Positions 54,381-63,868 are shown, numbered from the stretch's first letter. The stretch: DNA of 64,000 nucleotides from Acaryochloris sp. IP29b_bin.137 (GCF_028285745.1 NZ_JANQOP010000099.1:16780-80779), one strand, 5' to 3'. Notes: generated by a model not told the origin, from the sequence alone. Numbers and translations are program-made.

Positions 54381-55733
54381 ATGACTACAACATCTGCTCC
54401 CATCGTCTCTTTGCAAGCCCCGAAGGACGTTTCGCTCAATGATATTAATGCGGAATTAAGCAAAATTTGGACCAGCTACAATTCCTCTGGCAATGGGGGG
54501 ATGTTTCCCACCGCGACTCGGGCAGCCACCTTTAGCTTGGTCGTCTATGAACCCGAAGAAACTCAGCAGCTGTTGGCGGCTTTAGGGTTCTACACTGGCC
54601 CGGTGGATGGCATTTATGGTCCCCGGATGGAAGCCGCCTTGCGATCGGCCCAAACAAAATTTGGGTTGGCAGAAACCGGCAAGCCCAATTCTGAAACCCT
54701 GGCTAAACTGCGCCAAGCAATGACGGAGCAGCAGATCAGTCAGACTCAGGATGACGGCTATGTGTTGGATGCAGGGGGAGCGGGTATTGCAGATGCGATC
54801 GCAAGCCAAAGTCCCTGCCGCGTCATCTCTCTCTTTCCCATGGGAGGGGAAGATGAAGGTGTCTTAGCCCAGCTGTCTGCCTACTGCCCCGTCAAAAAGC
54901 AAAACCGCAGCTCATTGATTTGCTGTGAGTATATTTCCCTCAAAGGTACCGAAGCAGCCCTTGATCGAGTCGGTGGTCTGGTCCAATCTCTGATGATTGG
55001 GGGACTCCCCAAATTCTTATGGTGGAAAGCTGTTCCCGCCGCCAATATGGAGCTGTTCCAGCGGTTAGCCGCTTCTAGCACCGCCGTGATTGTGGATTCT
55101 AGCCAATATCTAGATGCCCAATCTGAGTTGATTCATTTGCAAGACTTACTGATCCAAGGGACGAATATTGTTGACCTAAACTGGCGACGGTTAGCGGCAT
55201 GGCAAGAATTGACCGCCGAAGCCTTTGATCCGCCTGCCAGAAGAGCTGCCCTCAATGAGGTTGATCGGGTCACTCTAGATTATGAAAAAGGGAACCCTGC
55301 ACAAGCTTTGATGTTTTTAGGTTGGTTAGCGAGTCGCCTGCAGTGGCAGCCGGTCGCCTTCACCGCCGAAGGTGGCGACTATGACCTGAGACGGATTCAA
55401 TTTGTTAATTCTGAGCAGCGCACTATTCAAGCAGAACTTGCAGCGATACCCACCCAACCTGGAGAAGTTGCGGGAGACCTGATTGATTTGAAACTAGCCT
55501 CCACTAATTTACAGGCTGATTGCTGTACAGTTCTTTGTTCAGAAACGAAAGGCTGTATGCGCATGGAAGCAGGAGGCGGTGCCCAATCCTGCCGCATTCA
55601 ACATGTCACTCCGTTGCAAGATCAATCCTCTGAGACCCTGCTAAGCCAGCAATTACAACGCTGGGATCAAGATGTGTTGTACTCAGAAAGCCTCGCTGTT
55701 ACAGCACAAATGTTAAAGCTTGCATCAAGCTAA
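54381..55733 (+). CDS. opcA: OpcA, glucose-6-phosphate dehydrogenase activator
   Basis: Required for assembly and activation of G6PDH in cyanobacteria. The 450-residue protein contains a peptidoglycan-binding-like helical repeat near 50-120 (LLAALGFYTGPVDGIYGP, RMEAALRSAQTKFGLAETG), then the OpcA core with GLPKFLWWKAVP, VDSSQYLDAQSEL and NWRRLAAWQEL. A cluster of Cys (CC, C, C and C over about 25 residues) lies near residues 380-405, where thioredoxin-sensitive Cys regulate OpcA in other cyanobacteria. It is the last gene of fbp-tal-zwf-opcA. Confidence 0.95.
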   Translation: MTTTSAPIVSLQAPKDVSLNDINAELSKIWTSYNSSGNGGMFPTATRAATFSLVVYEPEETQQLLAALGFYTGPVDGIYGPRMEAALRSAQTKFGLAETGKPNSETLAKLRQAMTEQQISQTQDDGYVLDAGGAGIADAIASQSPCRVISLFPMGGEDEGVLAQLSAYCPVKKQNRSSLICCEYISLKGTEAALDRVGGLVQSLMIGGLPKFLWWKAVPAANMELFQRLAASSTAVIVDSSQYLDAQSELIHLQDLLIQGTNIVDLNWRRLAAWQELTAEAFDPPARRAALNEVDRVTLDYEKGNPAQALMFLGWLASRLQWQPVAFTAEGGDYDLRRIQFVNSEQRTIQAELAAIPTQPGEVAGDLIDLKLASTNLQADCCTVLCSETKGCMRMEAGGGAQSCRIQHVTPLQDQSSETLLSQQLQRWDQDVLYSESLAVTAQMLKLASS

Positions 55734-55800
55734 CCCCCTCTCAATCATTTCATAAACGAGAGGAAGCGATATTCATATGAAGTTCTCCCTGAGCATCCCT

Positions 55801-56220
55801 TTATGCTGTTAAGGGATACAGCTGGGCCATCCACATATCGGCTGGATCACTATAATATTCGACTTCGTCAACCTGAAATTTGAGGTGTCCTTCTGGGCTA
55901 GCGATGTCAATATAATCGCCTGGGCGAACAGCAGGGCCTTGCGCCGTCATGTAGCTGACCGAAGAATCGGTACTAGTTTCAAGAAAGAATTCAGTTCCAA
56001 GCTGACCCTGATCGTAGCGGTGGGTTTTGTGCCTGCGAGCTTGAGGTCTTTGCTCCAAAAATAATTGACCGAGTTGCCAATTCGGACAAATGGATATTCC
56101 CATAGTTCCCCCGTTGGAAATAAATGCTTGCGTAACGACGGCTCCAAGAGTCAGTACAGTTGCCAATGACCCATACCGGAGCTTTCCCAGTGATAAAAGT
56201 CTCACCTTTAAGTCTGACAA
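55801..56220 (-). CDS. secreted or membrane-anchored hypothetical protein
   Basis: A 139-residue protein with an N-terminal hydrophobic segment (about 17-36, YGSLATVLTLGAVVTQAFI). The remainder is soluble and beta-rich (GTEFFLETSTDSSVSYM, PGDYIDIASPEGHLKFQVDE). One Cys and no known motif. It is convergent with opcA and divergent from cobB. The function is unknown. Confidence 0.65.
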   Translation of the reverse strand: MSDLKVRLLSLGKLRYGSLATVLTLGAVVTQAFISNGGTMGISICPNWQLGQLFLEQRPQARRHKTHRYDQGQLGTEFFLETSTDSSVSYMTAQGPAVRPGDYIDIASPEGHLKFQVDEVEYYSDPADMWMAQLYPLTA

Positions 56221-56423
56221 TAGTGGGTTTAATAAAAACCCAACACCGTAGGATCACTGATTTCTTTATTTTTTTTCAAGGTCGATGCCCCGTGAGCCGC
56301 CTGAAACTACGGGAAGACACCGATGATCAATCCTCTTGAGAGAGTTCCCTTGCCGAGCATAGATGTTGTACGCTGGCACAGCAGATTTAAGATGCAGCGA
56401 TACCGTTTCCAAGAGGGCCATAA

Positions 56424-57863
56424 ATGTCACTAGTGATTGCTGCCGATCGCAGTGGTGTGGGTAAAACCACTATCACTGCTGCTATCCTAGCGAGTTTACA
56501 AGCCCGACCCGGGGTTGTTCAATCCTTCAAAGTTGGACCGGACTACATTGATCCAATGTTTCACACGGTGGTCACCCATCGTCCTTGCCGCAATTTAGAT
56601 CCCATCCTCACGTCTGATCACTACATTCAGAAGCTCTTTCAAACCCATACGCGGCAGTCAGACTATGCCTTGATTGAAGGGGTGATGGGATTATTTGATG
56701 GTGCCATCGGCCAAGACGGTAGAGGCAGCACCGCCCATATTGCTCGGCTGCTTAATCTACCCATTGCCCTCGTCCTAGACTGTAGTCGTCTATCGGACTC
56801 CATCGCTGCCTTGGTCCATGGCTACACCTCCTTTGATCCTCAGATCCAAATCGCAGGGGTTATTCTCAATCGTGTGGGCAGTGATCGCCACCTGCAAAGT
56901 TTAAAGTTGGCCTTACAACCGCTATCCGTTAGGATTGTGGGCGTTTTGCAGCGACAGCCTTCCATCCATATCCCCAATCGTCATTTGGGTTTAGTCCCCA
57001 TCGAAGAATTAGAAGGCACTGAAGGGTTATTGCAGCAGTTAGCAACTGTTGGCAATTGTTGTTTTGATTGGTCAGTCTTGTTGCCCTTGTTGGCAACATC
57101 TGCCTCGTCCCGCCCTCAAGATGTTCCACCATTACCAGCACCGTATATCTCCCCCCAGACACGCCCTCATCATTCTCTCCAACCGTCCAGCGCAATTCGG
57201 GTTGCGATCGCACGGGACGTTGCCTTTAGTTTTTACTATGCCGATAACCTGGATCAGCTAAGGCAGTTGGGGGCAGAGCTGGTGTATTGGAGCCCCATCA
57301 ACGACAAGGCCCTCCCTATCAATATTCATGGTCTCTATCTCGGGGGCGGCTTCCCTGAAATGTTTGCTGTCGAGTTATCGCAGAATCTCGCCGTTCGGCA
57401 GGCTCTTAAAAACGTGATTCAAGCTGGGTTACCCACTTATGCAGAATGTGGCGGGCTAATGTATCTCTGTGAATCCTTACAAACGCTGGAAGGGCACTCA
57501 TTACCAATGGTCGGTGTGCTGCCGACCAACGTCAAGATGACGAAGCGATTAACCTTGGGGTATCGGTGTGCGATCGCAACCCAAGATACCCCTCTCCTGA
57601 CCGCAGGCACAACGGTATGGGGTCATGAATTCCACCACTCCCAACTCGATCACATCGCAGAGAATCCAATCTATACCCTTGCAGCCAACCCGTCAGCAGC
57701 CACTCTCCCCCAAATGGAAGGTTGGCATCTCTACAACCTGCATGCATCCTATCTCCATCTCCATTGGGGGCATCACCCGGAACTCCCTCAACGTTTTCTC
57801 CAGCAATGCCAGTCGTTTAGGCATGATATGGATGGACCGGAAAATAGAACGCAGCATCTTTAG
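56424..57863 (+). CDS. cobB: cobyrinic acid a,c-diamide synthase
   Basis: Amidates the a and c carboxylates of cobyrinic acid using glutamine and ATP. The 479-residue protein has the N-terminal P-loop-like AADRSGVGKTTITAAIL, FKVGPDYIDPMFH and VEGVMGLFDG-type segment (LIEGVMGLFDGAIG), and a C-terminal class I-like glutaminase region with the nucleophile Cys in YAECGGLMYL and His in WGHEFHHS. It is the second cobalamin gene here, after cobK. Its 3' neighbour is a Uma2 fragment. Confidence 0.93.
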   Translation: MSLVIAADRSGVGKTTITAAILASLQARPGVVQSFKVGPDYIDPMFHTVVTHRPCRNLDPILTSDHYIQKLFQTHTRQSDYALIEGVMGLFDGAIGQDGRGSTAHIARLLNLPIALVLDCSRLSDSIAALVHGYTSFDPQIQIAGVILNRVGSDRHLQSLKLALQPLSVRIVGVLQRQPSIHIPNRHLGLVPIEELEGTEGLLQQLATVGNCCFDWSVLLPLLATSASSRPQDVPPLPAPYISPQTRPHHSLQPSSAIRVAIARDVAFSFYYADNLDQLRQLGAELVYWSPINDKALPINIHGLYLGGGFPEMFAVELSQNLAVRQALKNVIQAGLPTYAECGGLMYLCESLQTLEGHSLPMVGVLPTNVKMTKRLTLGYRCAIATQDTPLLTAGTTVWGHEFHHSQLDHIAENPIYTLAANPSAATLPQMEGWHLYNLHASYLHLHWGHHPELPQRFLQQCQSFRHDMDGPENRTQHL

Positions 57864-57907
57864 CCATTGGAGCGAACAACTCCAAGAGCCAGCGATTGAT
57901 CACCCCA

Positions 57908-58108
57908 TCATCTTCTGAACTGTCCGCGTCGCAAAGCCTCCTCCACTATATTAATTGCCAATCCTGGCAATATGACAGAGTCTTGAATCTGACCACAACG
58001 GCCATTAGCAATCTCAAACGCAGTGACTTTCCCTACCTGAACATCGACCACCCAATATTCTGAAACACCTATCCGTTTATATAAAGCCCCTGATGACAGC
58101 ACGTTGAA
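57908..58108 (-). pseudogene. C-terminal remnant of a Uma2 family gene
   Basis: The segment reads LYKRIGVSEYWVVDVQVGKV, then DSVILPGLAINIVEEALRRG, which is the last third of Uma2/DUF820 proteins (PD-(D/E)XK-like nuclease fold common in cyanobacteria). The first two thirds, with the catalytic Asp and Glu, are absent: ruvA begins its stop at 58116. The open frame from 58168 has extra residues that overlap ruvA and are not Uma2-like. It is a deletion remnant. Confidence 0.75.
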
Positions 58109-58115
58109 TGCATCG

Positions 58116-58739
58116 TTATTGACTGAGCCAGGCAATGGCTTCTCGAATCCACGCTTCGGTATCTTCATTTTTGGCCAACGCCGTGTTTTGCCCCACAGCC
58201 TGTAATGCTCGCATCACTTCCTGGCTGGTATATCCCAAGGCCAAGAGCGTCATTTCTACATCTTCTTGCACGCTATCAATGGGCCCTGCACTTGGTAACG
58301 TCTTTAAACCCGCCTGATCGCGCCACTCCGCCAATTTTGACCGCAGCTCTAAGGCAATGCGTTCCGCCGTCTTCGCACCAACCCCAGGAGTCTTAGCGAG
58401 TAGCTTCGTATTGCTATTGACAATGGCTTGAACCAGATCCTGTAACCCCAAGGTATCGATTAAGGCCAATGCCAACTGCGGACCAATCCCACTCACAGCA
58501 ATCAATTGACGGAACAGATCCCGCTCCGCCACAGATGCAAATCCAAATAACACCAGTTGATCCTCACGAACTTGCAAATGAGTAAACACCTGCATTACTT
58601 CATGATCCAGCGGCAGGTGCTGGCGAATTCGTCCTGGGACATAAAGGTCATAGCCCACCTGATTGACCGCCAGGGTCAACACGGTGCGGTTGCCAGTTTG
58701 CTGAAGACTGACCACATGCCCTTGCAGAAAACCAATCAT
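58116..58739 (-). CDS. ruvA: Holliday junction branch migration protein RuvA
   Basis: Binds four-way junctions and loads the RuvB motor for branch migration. The 207-residue protein has the N-terminal OB fold (MIGFLQGHVVSL, then GYDLYVPGR), two helix-hairpin-helix motifs (LIAVSGIGPQLALALID and LAKTPGVGAKTAERIALEL) and the C-terminal RuvB-binding domain (LLALGYTSQEVMRALQAV). Its start overlaps the stop of spp by four bases, so the two are translationally coupled. Confidence 0.95.
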   Translation of the reverse strand: MIGFLQGHVVSLQQTGNRTVLTLAVNQVGYDLYVPGRIRQHLPLDHEVMQVFTHLQVREDQLVLFGFASVAERDLFRQLIAVSGIGPQLALALIDTLGLQDLVQAIVNSNTKLLAKTPGVGAKTAERIALELRSKLAEWRDQAGLKTLPSAGPIDSVQEDVEMTLLALGYTSQEVMRALQAVGQNTALAKNEDTEAWIREAIAWLSQ

Positions 58740-59485
58740 TTGACATAACTAAAATGACGAAGTCCTTCTAAAATACCGCCCGCACAGTTTGCGGTAGCTA
58801 GGTAGATGTAATCACTGCCGTTCTCTTGATGCCATTGCAACAATTCTGGGCAAGCATTACCAACAATAATGCCGCGTTCCTGACCGGTGCTAAATAAAGC
58901 TTGATCGTTGCCCGAATCGCCACATGCAACGGTTTGCTCTGCTGTGACGCCAAACTGTCCCCGCAAGTATTGCATCGCTTGTCCCTTATCTCCGTGGAGG
59001 GGCAGGATATCTAGATCTTTCCCACCGCTATACACGAGCTTGACGTCTAGACCTCGAATATGGAGGGCGACATCTAGGCGAGGCAATAGATCCGTCGCTA
59101 AGGAGGGCTCTAGAAAAAAGCTGACCTTATAAGGGCTTTGTTCCGCCTCGGGCTGTAACACTAAATCATTAAAGTGGGCGGTAATTGACAACACATCTTC
59201 GCGTTGCCACCCCTGGTTGAGTTTTTCTGACCAATCTGGATCAGGGGTTGTGCTGCCGCCATAGTAAATCTCAGTTCCCACTGACGTCACTAGGGCATCT
59301 GGAACCAGCATTGGTTCTTGGGACCGCAATTGGTTGAATGAGGTTAAGGAACGTCCTGTGGAATAGACTAGCAACAGTCCTTGCGCTTGCCGAACTTGCA
59401 TCAGCGTTTGGTTGAGCTGTTCCAGAGCAGGTCGATCACCGACGAGGGTATTGTCTAAATCCGTTATCAAGAGAAATTTTGTCAC
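58736..59485 (-). CDS. spp: sucrose-phosphate phosphatase
   Basis: Removes the phosphate from sucrose-6-phosphate, the last step of sucrose synthesis, a compatible solute. The 249-residue protein is a HAD phosphatase of the Cof/SPP type: motif I LITDLDNTLVGD, VYSTGRSLTSF, the substrate-binding SVGTEIYYGG, the Lys in GDKGQAMQYL and motif IV ACGDSGNDQALF. No sucrose-phosphate synthase gene is nearby. Its stop overlaps the ruvA start by four bases. Confidence 0.92.
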   Translation of the reverse strand: MTKFLLITDLDNTLVGDRPALEQLNQTLMQVRQAQGLLLVYSTGRSLTSFNQLRSQEPMLVPDALVTSVGTEIYYGGSTTPDPDWSEKLNQGWQREDVLSITAHFNDLVLQPEAEQSPYKVSFFLEPSLATDLLPRLDVALHIRGLDVKLVYSGGKDLDILPLHGDKGQAMQYLRGQFGVTAEQTVACGDSGNDQALFSTGQERGIIVGNACPELLQWHQENGSDYIYLATANCAGGILEGLRHFSYVK

Positions 59486-59543
59486 AATAGTTCCTAAAAC
59501 ACTCCCTAATGTTTAGTCTATTATTCTGAGAAAGCTTAACATA

Positions 59544-60824
59544 ATGAAATTTTCCAGTTGGCAGCGGTGGATCCAGTGGATCCCAGTTCTGGACCGACAG
59601 GTGTGGATTTTAGCGGTGGGACGGTTACTCTCACAAATGGGCACCGGGTTCACGCTGTATTTCTTACAAATTTTCTTTGTGAATCAAGTCGGGCTGACCG
59701 CTACCTCCGTTGGTTTTGCAATTGGAAGTGCCTCTATCTCAGGCGTGGTGGGCAGAGTGTTGAGTGGAGCAATGACGGATTCCCAGTGGTGGGGACGCCG
59801 ACGCACCTTGCTATTGTCGCTGTCCATTTCTGCGATCGCAGCTAGTCTGATTGCGATCGCACAATCGTTCTGGATGCTCGTCCTCGGTAATGTGGTGATG
59901 GGCTTCAGTGTGGGCCTCTATTGGCCGTCCACAGAGGCCATTATTGCCGATTTAAGCGAAGGAGAACAACGCCAAGAGGCTTTTACCATTACCCGATTTG
60001 CCGATAGCGCTGGTTTAGGCTTAGGGGTTGTCCTTGGGGGAGGCTGGATTGCGCTGACTCAAGCCTATCGTGCCTTATTTATCATCGATGCTATCTCCTT
60101 TGTGATTTTTCTGGGGGTTGTCTATTTCACCATTGCTGAAACTTCCCATCCTCATACCCGGGGTCATCATGGTTGGCAAGGTTGGCTTTTGGCAGTTAAA
60201 GATCGACGATTACGCACCTATATTCTTGCCAATATCTTGATGACAACCTATCTCGCCCAAATCCACAGCACCATGCCGCTATACTTCAAAAATTTTTCCC
60301 AGCAAAGTAGCGGACTCTCAGAAGTGGTGATTACGGGATTATTCTCCTGGCACTTGGGTGCCAGCGTGGCCTGTCAACTGCCAGTGGCTCGCTTCCTCCG
60401 ACGGTGGCCCTATCCTCAGGGGCTGATGGTTTCTGTCGGCTGCTGGGGCATTGGATTTTTGTTAATTGGGATGACGGGGCTGGTGAGCCAAGGCGCTCTG
60501 ATCTGGGCAAGTTTGGGTTTGGGAGTCCTTGCGATCGCAACGATCGCCTACATGCCCATTGCATCCTCATTGGTTGCGGATTTAGCCCCCATTGAGAGTC
60601 GCGGAGTTTATCTGTCCATTAATTCCTTGTGTTGGGCAGTAGGCTATTTTCTGGGGCCTGCATTAGGCGGTCTGGCCCTAGACCAGCAGCAGCCATTTAT
60701 CGATCTGTATTGGGGACTGCTTGCCCTCAGTATTGGTTTAGCCCTTGCTATCCTAAAACATTTGGATAATCTGCTCGGAATCTCCTTGACCACTCCTGTG
60801 ACATCTGACCATGCACAGGGATAG
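59544..60824 (+). CDS. MFS transporter
   Basis: A 426-residue integral membrane protein with about 12 helices in two halves. The loop-2 motif is GRVLSGAMTDSQWWGRRRTL, close to the MFS motif A, and the motif-5-like VMGFSVGLYWPSTEAIIADL precedes helix 5. The substrate is unknown and could be a drug or metabolite. It is divergent from the spp-ruvA unit. Confidence 0.88.
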   Translation: MKFSSWQRWIQWIPVLDRQVWILAVGRLLSQMGTGFTLYFLQIFFVNQVGLTATSVGFAIGSASISGVVGRVLSGAMTDSQWWGRRRTLLLSLSISAIAASLIAIAQSFWMLVLGNVVMGFSVGLYWPSTEAIIADLSEGEQRQEAFTITRFADSAGLGLGVVLGGGWIALTQAYRALFIIDAISFVIFLGVVYFTIAETSHPHTRGHHGWQGWLLAVKDRRLRTYILANILMTTYLAQIHSTMPLYFKNFSQQSSGLSEVVITGLFSWHLGASVACQLPVARFLRRWPYPQGLMVSVGCWGIGFLLIGMTGLVSQGALIWASLGLGVLAIATIAYMPIASSLVADLAPIESRGVYLSINSLCWAVGYFLGPALGGLALDQQQPFIDLYWGLLALSIGLALAILKHLDNLLGISLTTPVTSDHAQG

Positions 60825-61011
60825 CTTTATCTAGAAATAGCATTTTTGCGAATGTTGGGATTACAAATCAGCCTAGCCTATTTTCCATAAACTGCTGGAC
60901 TTCAACGATGATTCCTTAGATTTTCAATATTAAACTTCTACGTATCCCTCAGCTTTTTGTCAGACTATGGGAGAGTAATATGCTCTCAACAGCCGAGATC
61001 AAAGTCTTGCT

Positions 61012-62598
61012 ATGACCCTCTGTATCGCCCCTCACTGTTCCAAGCCAGATAATTCTGACAACAGCGTATTTTGCCAAACCTGTGGGTCAGAACTGCTCTT
61101 AGAAGGTCGATATCGCGTTACCAAACTGATCGGCCAAGGTGGATTTGGCAAAACCTACGAAGTGCGGGAAGTGGTCAGAGCGACAGGTAACAGCAATAGT
61201 GGCATTCCTAAAGTACTCAAAGTGCTGACCGATCAACAGCCCAAAGCCGTTGAACTCTTTACGCGGGAAGCCCAGGTTCTCAGTCACCTGCATCATCCTG
61301 GTATTCCCTATGTTGAAACCGATGGCCATTTTATTTTTTGGCCTCGGGACAGTCAAACGCCTGTGCACTGCCTGATTATGGAAAAAATCGAAGGACTGGA
61401 TCTGTGCGACTATATGAGGCAGCGCCAGTTTCGACCCATCAGTGAACAGCTTGCCTTAGAATGGTTGACGCAAATTATGACCATTCTGAATGAAGTTCAT
61501 AGTAAGCAATTTTTTCATCGCGACATCAAACCTTCTAACATCATGCTGCGCCCGGATGGACAGCTGGTGCTGATTGACTTTGGTGCCGTCAGAGCCGTAA
61601 CGCAAACTTATATGGCCAAGCAAGGAGCTCAAGGCGTAACCGGTATTCACTCCATGGGGTTTACGCCGCCTGAGCAGATGAATGGTCAAGCTGTTATGCA
61701 ATCTGACTTTTATGCATTGGGTCGGACATGGGTCTATCTACTGACGGCTAAAGAGCCAACGGATAGCAGCATTTATGATCCTTACAATGACCAATGCCAG
61801 TGGCGAGAGTCTGCAACTCACATTTCACCCCCCTTTGCCAATTTAGTAGATGACCTTATGGCCCGGGTACCCAAAGACCGGCCTGCCAACACCCAGGTTA
61901 TTCTGCAACGTCTACGAGATCTCGATCAAGGCTTAGAGCAATCTCGCCAGCAAACTGAAGTGAGTCAAGCTCCTAGAGTGAGTCAAGCTCTCAGCCCACC
62001 CCCTATGCCTTATCCGTCAACGCCACCCGGTTCACCGCCTCCACCTCCTCCTGTTCCTACATCAAACGTCCCTCCAACTGATATCCAGGAACCGTTTAAA
62101 CCGCCAGACTATGCACAATCTCACCAATTCACCCCTTACCCCAGCCCTCAGGCTTCTTCAAGCATCCCCCCTACAGATATTCAATCCCCTAGTTATAGCA
62201 ATCCTCTTTCCCAACCTCCCTTACCACCTCCCCCCGCGAACGAGTTAGAAGAGGCTCATCAACAGATAAAACGGGCCTGGATTGCTGGTCTTGTTTCCGT
62301 CATCATCACGTTCATTGGTGCCCTCGCTTTAGCAGAAGCAGAAGACAGTGATTTTTTATGGATTGCTGTATTACTGGTAGCAGGGTTTACTTTTGGCATT
62401 TATAAAAAGATAAGAGTTTGTGCAGTACTCATGCTGGTGTACTGGGTTTTGAGTACTTTGAGTGCTGTCTTTGGTCCAGAGGAAGGGGCTACTAAAGTCT
62501 TTGCTTTGGGGATCGGAGGAGTACTCATTTATTTCTTTAGTCAAGGGGTTAGAGGGACTTTCACCTATCACCGACTAACCAATCCCCAGCGACAATAG
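61012..62598 (+). CDS. Ser/Thr protein kinase with N-terminal zinc ribbon and C-terminal membrane domain
   Basis: A 528-residue protein. A short zinc-ribbon-like start carries C4, C9, C21 and C24 (CIAPHC, CQTC). The kinase domain (about 32-305) has LIGQGGFGKTYEV, HRDIKPSNIML and LIDFGAVRAV, so it should be active. A Pro-rich linker (about 320-410, with runs of Pro such as GSPPPPPPVP) follows, then four membrane helices (about 427-520). The layout suggests a sensor kinase with the catalytic part inside the cell. The substrate is unknown. Confidence 0.92.
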   Translation: MTLCIAPHCSKPDNSDNSVFCQTCGSELLLEGRYRVTKLIGQGGFGKTYEVREVVRATGNSNSGIPKVLKVLTDQQPKAVELFTREAQVLSHLHHPGIPYVETDGHFIFWPRDSQTPVHCLIMEKIEGLDLCDYMRQRQFRPISEQLALEWLTQIMTILNEVHSKQFFHRDIKPSNIMLRPDGQLVLIDFGAVRAVTQTYMAKQGAQGVTGIHSMGFTPPEQMNGQAVMQSDFYALGRTWVYLLTAKEPTDSSIYDPYNDQCQWRESATHISPPFANLVDDLMARVPKDRPANTQVILQRLRDLDQGLEQSRQQTEVSQAPRVSQALSPPPMPYPSTPPGSPPPPPPVPTSNVPPTDIQEPFKPPDYAQSHQFTPYPSPQASSSIPPTDIQSPSYSNPLSQPPLPPPPANELEEAHQQIKRAWIAGLVSVIITFIGALALAEAEDSDFLWIAVLLVAGFTFGIYKKIRVCAVLMLVYWVLSTLSAVFGPEEGATKVFALGIGGVLIYFFSQGVRGTFTYHRLTNPQRQ

Positions 62599-62639
62599 AA
62601 GACGACTATAGGGATAAGGGGCTATTAAGGGCTGTTGTT

Positions 62640-63581
62640 CTAGGTTCCGTTCGCAATCCAGTTACGAACAATCTGATTGACTTGATGCGGATCTTCGTCT
62701 TGAGGGCAGTGGCCTACCCCTTCGAGGACAATAAAGTCTTTCACCATCGGAAACTGAGTTAATTCGCGAGCAAGTTCTACAGGTTCCCAAGGATCATCTG
62801 CTCCCCAGATGCACAATACGGGACAACTGACTTCAGCCAGTAAATCTTCGGGCAGGGGGCCTTGGGAATAATTGATAAAGGCTAGGAAAACATCGGCAGC
62901 CCCTGGATCTAAAGCAGGCTGAATCAACAAATCCACGAGTTCATCGGTCACAGCTGCCGTCCTACCATAGGCTTGCTCCAAAATCTGGCGCACCGTTCGC
63001 GGTCGGGCCAACCGATGAAAAAAGAAATGACCAATCGGCTTCACAGAGAGTACGGATTGAAACAATGGCGCTGAGAACTTTCGGTACCAGGGTAAACCAG
63101 CCCGTTTGCGATCGTGTAGCAACCGTAACGAGCAGTCCAGCATGACCACACTGGTCGCTCGTTGAGGTGCTAGGACTGCTGCCTGCAACGCCACAATACT
63201 ACCAATTGAATTGCCGACAAGGCACGCTGCTTCGCCCACGACTTCTTGGCAAAAATCAACGATTTGCTGGCCCCACGTTTCGAACTCATAGACAATACTC
63301 TGGCCGGAAACCAGCGGTCCCGGTGTTGGCTTTGATGATTGCCCAAACCCAATCAGGTCTAACGCATAAACGCGATGGTGTTCGGCCAATTCAGCAATAT
63401 TGTTGCGCCAGTGACTACTAGATGCACCAAACCCATGAATTAAAACGATGGCTGGCCCCGTTGTCCCTGCAGATTGATATCGAATGGAAAAACCTTGCCA
63501 CTGCCAGTTAGCCGCTTGAGATTGATTTGCTAGCGAAGTGACCATATTTGTTTCTCGATGCTTCTCAATAATTTTAAACAT
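62640..63581 (-). CDS. alpha/beta-fold hydrolase
   Basis: A 313-residue enzyme, or 301 if it starts at ATG 63545 (MVTSLANQSQAAN), which is as likely. The oxyanion segment is LIHGFGASSSHWRNN, the nucleophile elbow is LVGNSIGSIVAL, the acid is in CIWGADDPWEP and the base is the His of LEGVGHCPQDEDP. It resembles the many plastid and cyanobacterial hydrolases related to pheophytinase and epoxide hydrolase, but no substrate can be given. It ends 41 bases after the convergent kinase gene. Confidence 0.88.
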   Translation of the reverse strand: MFKIIEKHRETNMVTSLANQSQAANWQWQGFSIRYQSAGTTGPAIVLIHGFGASSSHWRNNIAELAEHHRVYALDLIGFGQSSKPTPGPLVSGQSIVYEFETWGQQIVDFCQEVVGEAACLVGNSIGSIVALQAAVLAPQRATSVVMLDCSLRLLHDRKRAGLPWYRKFSAPLFQSVLSVKPIGHFFFHRLARPRTVRQILEQAYGRTAAVTDELVDLLIQPALDPGAADVFLAFINYSQGPLPEDLLAEVSCPVLCIWGADDPWEPVELARELTQFPMVKDFIVLEGVGHCPQDEDPHQVNQIVRNWIANGT

Positions 63582-63621
63582 TTGCTAGGATAGCGGGTAC
63601 AACTCTGATACATTGGCCGCC

Positions 63622-63849
63622 ATGAGAATGAAATCTTGGGAGTCTCCCCGCCGCGGTCGGCAACGCAATACCAAGTCCAAACGGTCTGCTGCCCGCTTGA
63701 GACAACTGAAAAAACAACGCAAACAGCTCCGTAAACGACTCCAATACGACAAGCCAGCAAAAAACCCTTCAGGTATAACACCTGAAGGGTTTTTTGTAGA
63801 GATCTGGTTTGACCCAAATCTGGCAAATCCCCAAAAGCAATCGGTGTAG
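63622..63849 (+). CDS. possible small basic protein (doubtful)
   Basis: An open frame giving a Lys/Arg-rich peptide (MRMKSWESPRRGRQRNTKSK). Its last third is encoded by the hairpin at 63759-63795, which would act as a terminator inside the gene. This speaks against the full frame. The basic N-terminal part might be a real short protein, or the transcript may be noncoding. Listed with low confidence. Confidence 0.25.
   Translation: MRMKSWESPRRGRQRNTKSKRSAARLRQLKKQRKQLRKRLQYDKPAKNPSGITPEGFFVEIWFDPNLANPQKQSV
63759..63795. terminator. bidirectional intrinsic terminator
   Basis: AAAAAACCCTTCAGG (63759-63773) pairs perfectly with CCTGAAGGGTTTTTT (63781-63795) over 15 base pairs with a 7-base loop. 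It has T-runs on both strands, so it can end plus-strand transcripts and minus-strand psbA read-through. Confidence 0.9.
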
Positions 63850-63868
63850 TCTGCAGACTACACCGATT
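63839..63868 (-). terminator. 30-base perfect palindrome downstream of psbA
   Basis: AATCGGTGTAGTCTG (63839-63853) and its exact complement (63854-63868) lie 35 bases after the psbA stop. Without a long T-run it is more likely a 3' mRNA-stabilising or processing stem-loop, in front of the stronger terminator at 63759-63795. Confidence 0.65.

Noticed and set aside
54530..54740. Peptidoglycan-binding domain in OpcA as a sign of a cell-wall protein
   Set aside because: The module is part of cyanobacterial OpcA, there is no signal peptide, and the gene follows zwf directly.
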